This document shows positions 32,815 to 41,411 of a stretch of DNA of 64,000 nt, piece after piece. Source of the stretch: Agelas oroides (lineage: Eukaryota; Porifera; Demospongiae; Agelasida; Agelasidae). The DNA is taken from positions 16,303,812 to 16,367,811 of the forward strand of contig OX422183.1 of the NCBI GenBank assembly GCA_949130485.1. Reading direction: 5' to 3'. Position 1 is the stretch's first letter; each line of letters opens with the position of its first letter. A model generated the notes under the pieces. That model was not told the origin of the DNA. It saw only the letters and a program-made list of their open reading frames with translations, and made no database searches. Made by a program: the position numbers and the translations under genes.

Positions 32815-33877
32815 ACTAGAGGAATGCAGGGCATTGTGGGGCGAGCCTGAGCAAGCAGTATGCCAAGGACTACAATTGCGCATGCGCAGTTCGTACACAC
32901 GCGCGCGTACCCCTTCGCACTTGTGTCGAAGTTGGCGTGGCGTTTAGTAAGAAGTAAAGTGCTGTTTGCTTACTGTGCCTCATCCAAGTGTAGAAATGAC
33001 AAAGGCAGCGTTGTACATTATTCACACAGGAATGACCTCGTAATTGAAAGTCTTCAATTCTTGGCCAACCCACATCTAGTTTTCTGCTTAGGGGTGAGAA
33101 ACAATGAATTGGTTTGGAAGAGGCTAACATGCAATTTTTTGTGTACACAATCACCGTTATGGTTTATCAATTTTTGTTGTAAACAACATGACATTACACT
33201 AATAACGATATAAAAGTGATGACATAATATTTCCTGTTTGCATGAGAGCTTACATTGGAGTTTCTATCAACCAAATGAGCTTCAAATGGTAGTTTTTTAC
33301 ACATTGCCAGTGAGTTAGTGGTTGTTGGTTGGTTCAGTTTTTCCATTAGGGCTGTGTCATTGCTATCTCAACACCATTGTTGGTAGCCACAAAAGTTTTC
33401 CATTTTTTCTATGACATTTTCTCTGAGAGTTTCTACTCCAGGTTGCTGAACGTCGTGCTGGCTAGAAAAGTCTATATTTGCATCATCATTGTCTCTGGCA
33501 GATTGTGTAGTGGAGACAATTGTGGCAAATGCTTCCCATTCTTGCTTACCTGGGTAGCCTCGTTCCCAGGCTCTCCCCGCTAAGAAGGGCCCTCCCCCCT
33601 CTTAGTGGGGAGAGCCTGGGAATTAAAGATCACCTGACGGATGGTGTCCTTTTCCTCCTTGACGTCGGCTTCTTCTCTTGCGGTCACGGAAGCCATGTAT
33701 GCTAATGCGCTATTGGAAGCCCTACATACTTCATGCGACCAAGCGCGGCGCGCGGGTGATTCTCTTGCGGTCACGGAAGCCATGTATGCGAATGCGAAGC
33801 CCTACATACTTCGTGCGACCAAGCGCGGCGCGCGGGTGACGGTCGTACGATAATGATAATAATGATAATAATGATAA
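32815..33877 (+). repeat. Array unit 13, deletion variant
   Basis: It has the hairpin deletion after GAGCCTGGGAA and two 80-bp duplications, and is followed by two cassettes in tandem. Confidence 0.85.
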
Positions 33878-34001
33878 TACATATATGAAATCTCCCAGTT
33901 GTACCGTCTATGTGGGGCTCGCTCAGGCTCGCCCCAATAATACATATATGATTTCGTCCAGTTGTACCGTCTATGTGGGGCTCGCTCAGGCTCGCCCCAA
34001 T
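33878..34001 (+). repeat. Two tandem 61-bp cassettes at the array edge
   Basis: The two copies have different internal variants (GAAATCTCCCAG versus GATTTCGTCCAG) separated by two bases, and the array ends here. Confidence 0.9.
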
Positions 34002-34520
34002 TATTGTGTTTTTCACAGTGTAACAACAGTTTATTATATACCTAGTATACGCACCAATAGTATTTCCCATAGAGCAACACAACATGACAAATATTTTCCC
34101 ATATTCAATAGTCCGTATTTCATAGCCCCCAGGGCATATGCTGCGTAGCAACCGCGGCGTGTGCTTTAATTGGAATGCACTCGTAGCCGCTGCTGAAACA
34201 ACGAATAAGCTTTCATTACGTGAAAATACGACCGCACACTCGTGCAATATCCAGCCATATTGCCCTCTCACCCATCAAATAATATATATGTAAACATCTT
34301 GTGCATACCATCTTAGCTTACTGTATATTTATTGACTGTAAATGTGAATGCTTTGAAGACGGTGCCCTCAGAGAAGAGTGTCTAAATATTTAGAAACCTC
34401 CTAGGGAGGTGTCTATGAAATTTAGAAACCTCCAATAAATCAATCTGATTGGTCCAATGGTTACAGCCATGGTACAAAAATTATTATTACAATTTGAAAA
34501 CATAATACTGGTTTATTTAT
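34002..34520. other. Intergenic right flank of the array
   Basis: There is a short direct duplication of TTTAGAAACCTCC (about 34390-34430). No gene is recognised. Confidence 0.5.
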
Positions 34521-34523
34521 AGG

Positions 34524-34709
34524 GTTGAAGGAGCAATCAGGTGCGGGCTTGATTCACCTGTAGAAGAGAGTGATGAAGAAACTGATGAGACAGTACCCAA
34601 TGGTTATCAAGCAACAATAGTGTCAGAACAAGGGTGGATAGATGCTAATGTAGCTGAACTGCCTCCACTCACCCTCAAAACACATTCACCAATATTTCAT
34701 CGCTGGTAG
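34524..34709 (+). CDS. Possible exon, 62 open codons without a start
   Basis: After a splice-acceptor-like GTTTATTTATAG the frame stays open for 61 codons, reading EGAIRCGLDSPVEESDEETD, then NGYQATIVSEQGWIDANVAE and THSPIFHRW before TAG. The composition is protein-like and acidic. I recognise no domain and cannot find partner exons, so it may be the last exon or a relic, for example of a transposase-derived gene. Confidence 0.3.
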   Translation, partial: VEGAIRCGLDSPVEESDEETDETVPNGYQATIVSEQGWIDANVAELPPLTLKTHSPIFHRW

Positions 34710-34904
34710 ACTGCGCAAAGAGCATGTCACCGCAACAAGCCATTTGAGAGGGGATACAGGCTGTTTGACTTAAAGAAAGTTTGACTTAAAGAAGGTCCAA
34801 TGCCTATCAGTTCATGATGTGACCAGCACCTCAGTATACTATACCCTCACAGAAAGCTGGAGCATACAAAACAGGCATTGCCATCATAATTACATGTATT
34901 AGAC

Positions 34905-35310
34905 TTACAGTATTTGTTTGTCCTCAAATAGACGCCACCCTCGAATAGTAGCTGCACAACTGGAAGCTCTGAATGAAATAAACGCTGCCCTTGAATAGTA
35001 GCCGCGGCTAGAATATGCAGCACATGCACACATGTGCGAATATTTTCTGACAACGGTCACCACGCTAGAGCTAGGACTATTCATGTTGTACAAGTTGTTT
35101 CCACAGCTGACAACAAGACTGAGAGGCTGTGCATACTACTGACAGCATCTAGCAATCATCACTGTATCACTCGTACATACCTTATCTAGCTGTCGTTGAT
35201 GTCTGCGGGCTTTCCAAAGAAACACTGCCCTCAAATAGTAGCCACCCCCTGAATAGTAGCCGAACAAAAATGAGCAATGAAAAAAATAGTAGCTGTGGCA
35301 TCTGATCGAA
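34905..35310. repeat. Degenerate repeats GAATAGTAGCC / AAACGCTGCCC
   Basis: About six copies of (A/G)AATAGTAGC(C/T) occur, several preceded by a GCCCT-type block, at 34925-35005 and again at 35215-35300. No gene is seen. Confidence 0.5.
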
Positions 35311-36166
35311 GAAATACGGTATGCCTTGTGTTTGTTGTGTGCATAGGAGGGTTGTGGAAGGCAGTGTAGTGGGTAGTGTTGCATGGGTGTGTAGTGCATC
35401 TAAACACAAGCTCAGTTGAGCTTCGGGGGGGGGGGGGGGGTGGACTTGCTGTGAATAATGTAACAAAATGGCATATAGCAGCAAGCATAAATTGTGGGTT
35501 TACCTAAGAATCGCTGGCTAGTTCAAGTTCTTTAAGAATGATTGTTGCATTTCTAGGCCACTAATGTATAACCTCATTTCTCATTTTCCACACAACTCTA
35601 AGAATAACAACCATCGTTTAATGAATACCCAAGTTTGTCACCAATGCGCACACTTAGGTATTGTAAGCACAAGAATCTCAATAGATATGGCGGCCACACA
35701 TACCAGTAAAGTGAGATGATGCATGTGATGGCCATACAGAACTTTGATTTTATGATATGCACACAACAGTCCAGGCATGAGTAGGCACTTGATGAATACA
35801 TAAAGTACCACAAGTATGCACCTGTGAACCTTAAATGGCTGCACTGTGGTGAGGTCAAAGGATGCTACAGTAGGTAAACAGTAATAGACCTTTCCCATAA
35901 AGGTGGCGGGATAGTCCCGGTGGGCGTGGTTTATGAAATATGTCAACACAAAATTTCTCGTACAGAATTCATCCCAGTACAACAAAACCTACTGAATATG
36001 AAGTAGGGAGGGTAGTGAGTGTGTACAGGAAAAACCGTTGAAGTAGCTCACTTTGTAGCCACAGTAAGCACACGAGTGTCCCCGCAGACTATTCACCAAA
36101 AATCTACAGTACAAAGTATGCTAGCGACTTGATCTCGCTGTTGGAGATGTGCATTAATAAACTCTA
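35311..36166. other. Intergenic, with poly-G tract
   Basis: A G-run lies at about 35424-35440. The frames on the minus strand at 35598-35985 have no recognisable domain. Confidence 0.5.
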
Positions 36167-36311
36167 GGGCGGCTCAAAACGTTTTTGCCGCTACGGTAAA
36201 TGGTACTCGAAATAGAAAGGAAAAACTTACTGTCTTACCAAATTTCCTTGAAACAATGGGACGTAACATTGCAACGGAAGGTGATACCGCAAAAACTGCT
36301 TTGAGTCGCCC
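36167..36311. mobile_element. 145-bp palindromic element
   Basis: GGGCGGCTCAAAACGTTTTT at the left is inverted at the right as AAAAACTGCTTTGAGTCGCC. Confidence 0.6.
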
Positions 36312-36488
36312 TTCGCACGGTATTATTGCGTAGTTTCACCGTCTTTGCTAGTTGTAAATCAGTCTCCACGACTTTATTTTTGGTGACAAAAAAGTTCGAT
36401 AACTCGCACTGTAATGACTGAGTTCAAAGTTCAAAGTGAATAGCACAGTACCCCACCACCTTATAAGACACAATGGAATGCAGAATAC

Positions 36489-36788
36489 GTGACGTCACGC
36501 CTGGGGTGCCACGGAAGGGCTGCTGGGGCGAATTCTCCCATTGCTATATACGGGAACATGGCCTACGTTCAGACGGCTGCTGCTTCGTGTACAGGGGAAA
36601 TACCGAGCTGCCTTGACACCGATCCAGAGTTCCAGCATCGGGCTTTTCAACAGTGTAGGTTGAACTCCGTCGAACTTTGTTTGACACTGGACAGAGCGGT
36701 CCGCTACCACCAGGTACAGGAGAGATTACTATCGGCGAGTGGAGCTGTAGAGCTAGTTAAAACGTCTAAAATGTACATTTATATGTAG
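36489..36788 (+). CDS. Hypothetical first exon, Met at 36558
   Basis: The frame from the in-frame ATG at 36558 (context AACATGGCC) reads MAYVQTAAASCTGEIPSCLD, DPEFQHRAFQQCRLNSVELC and LTLDRAVRYHQ, then reaches a donor-like CACCAG|GTACAG at about 36713. TATATA sits just upstream at 36545. The composition is protein-like and cysteine-containing, but I recognise no family. The region around the start is duplicated in inverted orientation at 37105-37195, which makes the copy history odd. Confidence 0.35.
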   Translation: MTSRLGCHGRAAGANSPIAIYGNMAYVQTAAASCTGEIPSCLDTDPEFQHRAFQQCRLNSVELCLTLDRAVRYHQVQERLLSASGAVELVKTSKMYIYM

Positions 36789-37195
36789 TCACTACCTAGC
36801 TTAGCTTCGAGTACCTACATGTAGTAACTAGATAGCTTTTTCTCGAGTACACAGCTTACTTGCACACTTTCGCGTGTGTCAGGCAGCCCAAAGCTATGCT
36901 ACGTAGGCCAACACTTTAGGTTGGTGCACACCACTGTAAGATATACTGGGTCAGAACTTAGTAGACACTTAGTAGCTACCAAAAACCGTTGGGTGCACAC
37001 AAGACACGTTCATCTAACAGCTCCACGGCGGTGTCAAAAAAAGTCGCATGGAGTTGAAACTACCACTGTTGAAAAGGCTGATGCTGGAACTCTAGGTCGG
37101 CGTCTAGGTAGCTTGGGCTTCCCCTGTACGCGAAGGCAGCAGCCGTCTGAACGTTGGCTACGTTCCCGTATATAGCAATGGAAAATTCGCCCCAG
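36517..37195. repeat. Inverted duplication of first-exon-like block
   Basis: The arms 36517-36600 and 37105-37195 share TGGGGCGAATT, CATTGCTATATACGGGAAC, ACGTTCAGACGGCTGCTGC and GTACAGGGGAA in opposite orientation. In the second copy the ATG is lost. Confidence 0.8.
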
Positions 37196-37305
37196 ACAGT
37201 TACAATATGGACGAGTGCCTGGAGTGTTCCTAGCATTTAGTCTACTACCAAAGTCCATGTATCGGGAGAGCCTGGCTGTAACACTGTGGCTGTCAGGAGT
37301 AGTCG

Positions 37306-37855
37306 TAGCCTTGTTCCCAGGCTCTTGTGCGGGGGAGGAGGAAAGAGAGCCTGGTACACACTGTTCACGCATGCACCAAGTTCCCTTGCTAATCTGCATA
37401 CTACTCCGCTACACTAAAATTACGGTCAATTTGAAAGGCTGCACTGCCTGGTTATACTCCCTGTCGGATACATACAGGCAGTTTTGAAGTCAAAAACAAT
37501 ATCACTTTGACAGTAACAGTCTACATTGCTTCATTCCAGGTGATTGGTGAACTTCAAAGGGAAAGATTGCATCTATCACATGCCACAGCTGGAATGGACA
37601 AATGTGTGGACAATTCCTGCAAGCGAAGAGCTGAGTACCTTCATCGCTCCCTCATCATCATCTATACAGAGCGTGGTCAATGGCAGGCATCTTTTATATG
37701 GGAGAAGTTGGCGTGCCTCGCGGAGGTTAGTGTAACAGAGCAGATTTTACGGAAATTTCCAAATTCCCAGAAATCCTGGGGGAACCAAGCATGCACAAAC
37801 AGTGTGTACCTGGCTCTTTTTTCCACCCACGCACGAGAGCCTGGGAACGAGGCTA
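37306..37855. mobile_element. TAGCC-family cargo element, 9-bp TSD, empty site known
   Basis: TAGCCTTGTTCCCAGGCTCT at 37306 and its inverse ending CTGGGAACGAGGCTA at 37855 extend as inverted repeats for about 65 bp. Flanks GAGTAGTCG and GAGTAGTCA are a 9-bp TSD with one mismatch, and the paralogous repeat at 49877-50240 shows the empty site. The interior is homologous to the outer element at 57339-58442, including a coding-like TVTV(Y/C)I...ELxxE block, which suggests transported gene sequence. Confidence 0.85.
37541..37735 (+). pseudogene. Gene-fragment-like cargo in the 37306 element
   Basis: The 37507-37977 frame reads VIGELQRERLHLSHATAGMD, KCVDNSCKRRAEYLHRSLII and YTERGQWQASFIWEKLACL. 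The upstream part has CILLRYTKITVNL in another frame. A paralogue at 58150-58400 (minus strand) has CILLHYTKIRTNF and LTVTVCIILFETISELKGK. The hydrophobic TVTVCIILFE stretch could be a membrane segment. I do not recognise the parent gene. Confidence 0.35.
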
Positions 37856-38185
37856 GAGTAGTCATCGATCGGACATTTACCTTGGAAGGTGTGGACGTGT
37901 GTGCATGCCTGTTCGTTGATCATCGCCACATAACTGTGTGCTATAACAGCGAAATTTTCCCAATCTATATACGGTAACTCAAATTACCCATGCTATTGGT
38001 ATGTTGAATCTTAATTATGATGTTGTTAAAGGTGGTTGTGTTGTGTGACTATCCTTCCCATATACTAACTTGCAGCAGGAAATGTTTACTCAAGATTAAC
38101 TCCTACTGCATTCTTCTCCAGCACTCTAAATTAGCATGGGAATAATGATCACACAAACATACAATTTTGTTTTGCAGTGAGCTAG

Positions 38186-38415
38186 TTAGTCTCGAACCCA
38201 GACCCCCTTCAACCCTCCAAAAGGAAAGGGGGGTGTGATGAATATAGTACAAAAGTTTTGTACCTCTGGCGGAATTTCGGCACAATCTGATTGGCTGATG
38301 TGAATTATCTCACCTGTACTGGGCTTCCTTACCACAAACCACTCAGCAAGCAACTTCAAAGGCTTATATAGCAACAGCTAGCCCATGGTGTGTGAGGCCA
38401 GACCCTCCTTTCCTC
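38186..38415. mobile_element. TAGTC-like TIR fragment
   Basis: AGTCTCGAACCCAGACCCCC at 38187 and GGCCAGACCCTCCTTTCC at about 38397 resemble TAGTC-family ends, but the right end is damaged. Confidence 0.35.
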
Positions 38416-38584
38416 TTTGAGTTACTGTGGAATCTTCCTCTCTGGTAGCGAGGCGCATAGCACCATCCAAGACTGCTTTACAAAGCTGCAACTTGCACGC
38501 ATACAGCGTTCTAAGAGAAGAATTGCTAGCAAGTGGTTCTGCAATGGCATGCGTCATTTATCGGTCACGTTATCAGTAGAATTC

Positions 38585-38660
38585 GCCGATGCCGATACTG
38601 CTCAGAAAGTGTCATTATCGGCCCGATACCAATAACCGATCCGATTATCGGTGCATCACT
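38585..38660. mobile_element. hAT-type remnant (ATCGGTGCATCACTA end)
   Basis: Repeated CCGAT/ATCGG blocks ending ATTATCGGTGCATCACTA resemble a widespread hAT miniature element. It abuts the splice acceptor of the next exon. Confidence 0.5.
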
Positions 38661-38668
38661 AATTTCAG

Positions 38669-38895
38669 GCGATGTTACTGGGCAATTCATTACCGCTTTC
38701 CCCACCTGTCCTGGTGATACCTTCACCTTCAGGTGTACTGTTGTTGGGAATAGGAATGATGAAAACATAGGTGGGATCTTTGAGTGTCCCTTGTCACATA
38801 CAGTAGCAGACAGTGTTCGGAGTGGGTTGAACAATGAATTAACCTGGGACTGGGTTCGGTCCAAAACTACTTCTTTCTCATCGACACTGAGCTGA
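38669..38895 (+). CDS. Ig-like domain exon of sponge type, probably isolated or broken
   Basis: After the acceptor CACTAATTTCAG the frame reads SGDVTGQFITAFPTCPGDTF, TFRCTVVGNRN, GGIFECPLSHT and TSFSSTLS, then stops. CPGDTFTFRCTVVG and a C-x(2)-SH segment are the cysteine framework of an Ig-like extracellular domain that I recall from many demosponge cell-surface proteins. The usual extension after SFSSTLS is cut by TGA, and the middle part looks shifted relative to the family. It therefore may be a pseudo-exon. Partner exons (signal peptide, further Ig repeats) are not evident in the flanks. Confidence 0.6.
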
Positions 38896-39880
38896 GGCTC
38901 CTCAAGCAGACATAACCACTATAGCCTCTGTAAATAATAGTTGCATTCCTCAGACTAAATAGATAGTCCAAAGGGCAAAAACTGCTCTATCTAGGGAATA
39001 TGCAACTTTAAAAAGATTGGGCTGCTCAGTACAAACAAACAAGGACAACAAAAAAACAAAATGTGGGAAACTCTGCATGTTGTAATCTCTATATATATAG
39101 GTTTACAATTTGCATTCCTATATCATAAACAGAAGGCACACTTATACAAGTTAACTATGAAGTGTGACAGTGGACGTGAGAAAACAGACTAGGGTAGCAT
39201 GTGGATCATGTTGAACAGAGGCTGTGGTGAGATCATACTACATATTAAGCTCGCATAATATTTTTTAATGAATTGTGTAGAGGCTAAGAACACCACACAA
39301 AGCCTTGTTTCCACAATAATAACAAGTGTTGGGGAGATCCTCAGTATACTAAGCAGAGGAAATCAGTTCCCAATCTACAGTATGTTAGCTACCAAGTGGT
39401 CAGATAGACGGTTATGTAGTGTAGCCATCATATCCAGGTAATCATCCCAGCTACTGCCTGGTAATGCTTATCACATGCAATCCTTAATATGGCAGAGGTC
39501 AGGCACAATCCCATGAATTCCTAAGGTCTTGTTTTTCTGGATGTTAGTACTGCATGGTGCAATCACTCAGAGTTCATAGGAAGGGGTAAGAAACCTAGTT
39601 AGGTGACATTGGACATGACGGTAGGGCTATATGGTATGTACCTATGTACCGAAGTACCTATACGCAAATCAGGGAAAAATAAACATTGAGCTATTACCTA
39701 TTGGCCAAATGTCCTTGTTGAATAGAAGACAGGAAGACCATCTACTCTCTAAGATGGTTAAAGTGTTTGCACTAACCATTAAATAACCTGAAACGTCACT
39801 CACGTGAAGACTGCGAAGTAGCCGCGAGATACTCTCAGGAGGAGTCAGGAGTTTGTTACTACAACTTGTTTATTGTTGTG
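38896..39880. other. Intergenic, nothing recognised
   Basis: AT-rich DNA without coding signature; a short GTACCTATGTACCGAAGTAC dyad lies at about 39637. Confidence 0.5.
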
Positions 39881-39889
39881 TAGCTGTTA

Positions 39890-40520
39890 CAGCCGGATTT
39901 CAAACCTTTGACCGGTTTTCAAACCGTTCAACCGGATTATAAGCTGGTCGGCCGGATTTAAAACCGGTCCGGTTTACGCGAAGTCAAAACGCGGGCCCGC
40001 GCATGCGCTGGACTGCTTACCACCTCGTGTGCGTGGTCAACGGTCTTTCAGGTGTGCCGATAAAAGCTAGTGGAAAGAGAAGCTGCAAAACAATCTGGGA
40101 ACGAGGCAAGTCAGCTCTTTTTCATGTTAATCTTAGCTTTACTTGTTAGTCTCACAGGCGAGACCCAACCAACGCCAGCGCGGATCGATTTCAGTATCCG
40201 ATCCGCGCTGGCATTGGTTGGGTCTCGCTTGCGAGACTACCTTGCTTGGTATACTTCAGTAAATCGTTTGGCCAGCTTCATGCAGTTCAGGCCACGGGCT
40301 GTTTGTTTGGCAAGCTTGTACAGCTTTCATGCCGTTCGGGCAGCTTGTAAACCATTCGGTCAGCTTCCAAGCCATTCGGCCAGCTTTCAAACCATTCGGC
40401 CTGGTTTCAAAACGGGACCACTTCGCTACATATTATTGAAAGCAGGCCAACCAGTTTAAAAACTGGCTGACCGGTTTATAAACTGGTGGCCCGTTTACAA
40501 ACTGGTCAAGTTTGCAATCG
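39890..40520. repeat. Family E repeat with degenerate ACCGGTTT/AAACCGGT units
   Basis: Roughly 20-bp units containing CCGGATTT, CCGGTTT or AAACTGGT flank a core (39960-40140) on both sides (39890-39985 and 40265-40520). The left half plus core is repeated at 51838-52060. A TAGTC-family hairpin sits in the same place in both copies, so it predates the duplication. Confidence 0.75.
40147..40239. mobile_element. TAGTC-family 93-bp palindrome
   Basis: TAGTCTCACAGGCGAGACCC pairs with GGTCTCGCTTGCGAGACTA, and CCAACGCCAGCGCGGATCG pairs with CCGATCCGCGCTGGC. No TSD is detectable. Confidence 0.85.
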
Positions 40521-41073
40521 GTTCACAACATAGCTATGTTGGAGCTTTAAAATGTAGTTGTGATTTTGTACGCCAGAGTGTAGCGCTAGCCAACTAAAGT
40601 CTTTCTTTATAGCCTCGTAGCAATTTTTCAAAGTGGAGCATGGTAACAGTAAATAGGCACAGTCTTACCGACATGCTGGGTACTTCTCTACCGTCACTGC
40701 TGTTTGAGTCGTGCCAAAGTCTCACCAATGCAGTCACAGCTCACTTGTTTCAGTAGTATTATCATAGCTGTTTGAGTCAGCCTATCACGTGGCTACATAC
40801 GTAATTGCGTCACGACTTTTGTAATTATTGCTGTGATGTCGTGCCGCGATATCACATGCGAAATCGATACCAGGCTCTCCCCCTCCGTTTTTATTTGGTT
40901 CATGCTAGGTGCAGGGTAAAAGTCACATTATGTCATACTTACGTTGCATTGCGCATGCGTAGTGTAGTACGGCCCTTGCATGACGTTTGCGCCGTACACA
41001 TTAGACGGAACAGTGTGTATGGTTGTTTGAAATTGCTTGTGGTCTAATGGTTAGGGGGTTATGGTTAAGGTTA
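40521..41073. other. Intergenic, no gene recognised
   Basis: A TTGCGCATGCGTA site lies at 40949. The 80-codon frame at 40805-41047 has no domain. Confidence 0.5.
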
Positions 41074-41342
41074 AACTGTCAAAGAGGGCCAGGGCCTGGT
41101 AACACATTCAAGACCATATACTTGTCAGAGCCGATCACATTGTTTGGTCTATACAAACCATGTAATTAGACTTTGGCACCAACCACTATCCACAAATGGC
41201 ATTGTTGGCACAGATACAATGTTACCATAGCAACACACAAAATGACAACAATAACTATTTATATATAGCCTGTAGTACAGTGTTTAGAATTAGAGTAGCT
41301 GAGAAGCTTAATTGCTGACACCAATTGAATTGCATGTGACTT

Positions 41343-41383
<41 letters not shown>

Positions 41384-41411
41384 CCACAACATAGTTACAT
41401 CCATGCATGAA
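41074..41411. repeat. Segmental duplication copy A, left part
   Basis: This stretch aligns with 45436-45805 (for example AAAGAGGGCCAGGGCCTGG, GAATTAGAGTAGCTGAGAAG). It includes a (CA)n tract of about 40 bp at 41348-41388. The duplication resumes at 43604 after the retroelement insertion. Confidence 0.9.

Larger units (their letters stand above)
18777..34001. repeat. Array of composite repeat units, 10 forward and 3 inverted copies
   Basis: A unit begins CTAG(A/G)nGAATGCAGGGCATTG, then GTGGGGCGAGCCTGAGCAAG, an NRF1-like palindrome, about 700 bp of unique interior, a TAGCC-family hairpin, a gene-like block on the minus strand with a duplicated 80-bp CpG-rich upstream segment, a (TAATGA)n microsatellite and a 61-bp cassette ending GGCTCGCCCCAAT. 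Forward units start near 18777, 20088 (truncated), 20481, 21741, 22941 (left-truncated), 23740, 24943, 25970, 31642 and 32815. Inverted units occupy 28152-29279, 29355-30410 and 30498-31631. A 27168-27205 end fragment also belongs. Similarity between units is very high, so the array is young or homogenised. Confidence 0.92.
37196..37975. repeat. Dispersed repeat family D, copy 1, interrupted
   Basis: 37200-37305 and 37856-37975 are two halves of a repeat seen whole at 49877-50240 (GGAGTAGTCGTCGATCGGAC uninterrupted) and partly at 43795-43965. It ends GCGAAATTTTCCCAATCTA. The insert between the halves is the 37306 element. Confidence 0.85.

Noticed and set aside
18777..34001. Many similar open frames of 60-174 codons on both strands of the array
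   Set aside because: They occur in several frames at once, run into terminal repeats and microsatellites (poly-Ile/Tyr stretches), and change length with indels between units. They are repeat by-products, apart from the possible short captured 5' exon.
18777..34001. CRISPR-like or satellite interpretation of the 61-bp repeats
   Set aside because: Spacing is about 1.1 kb, the 'spacers' are near-identical transposon units, orientation varies and the genome is eukaryotic.
40805..41047. 80-codon frame preceded by a CGCATGCG site
   Set aside because: No domain, no donor or acceptor context, and composition similar to the surroundings.
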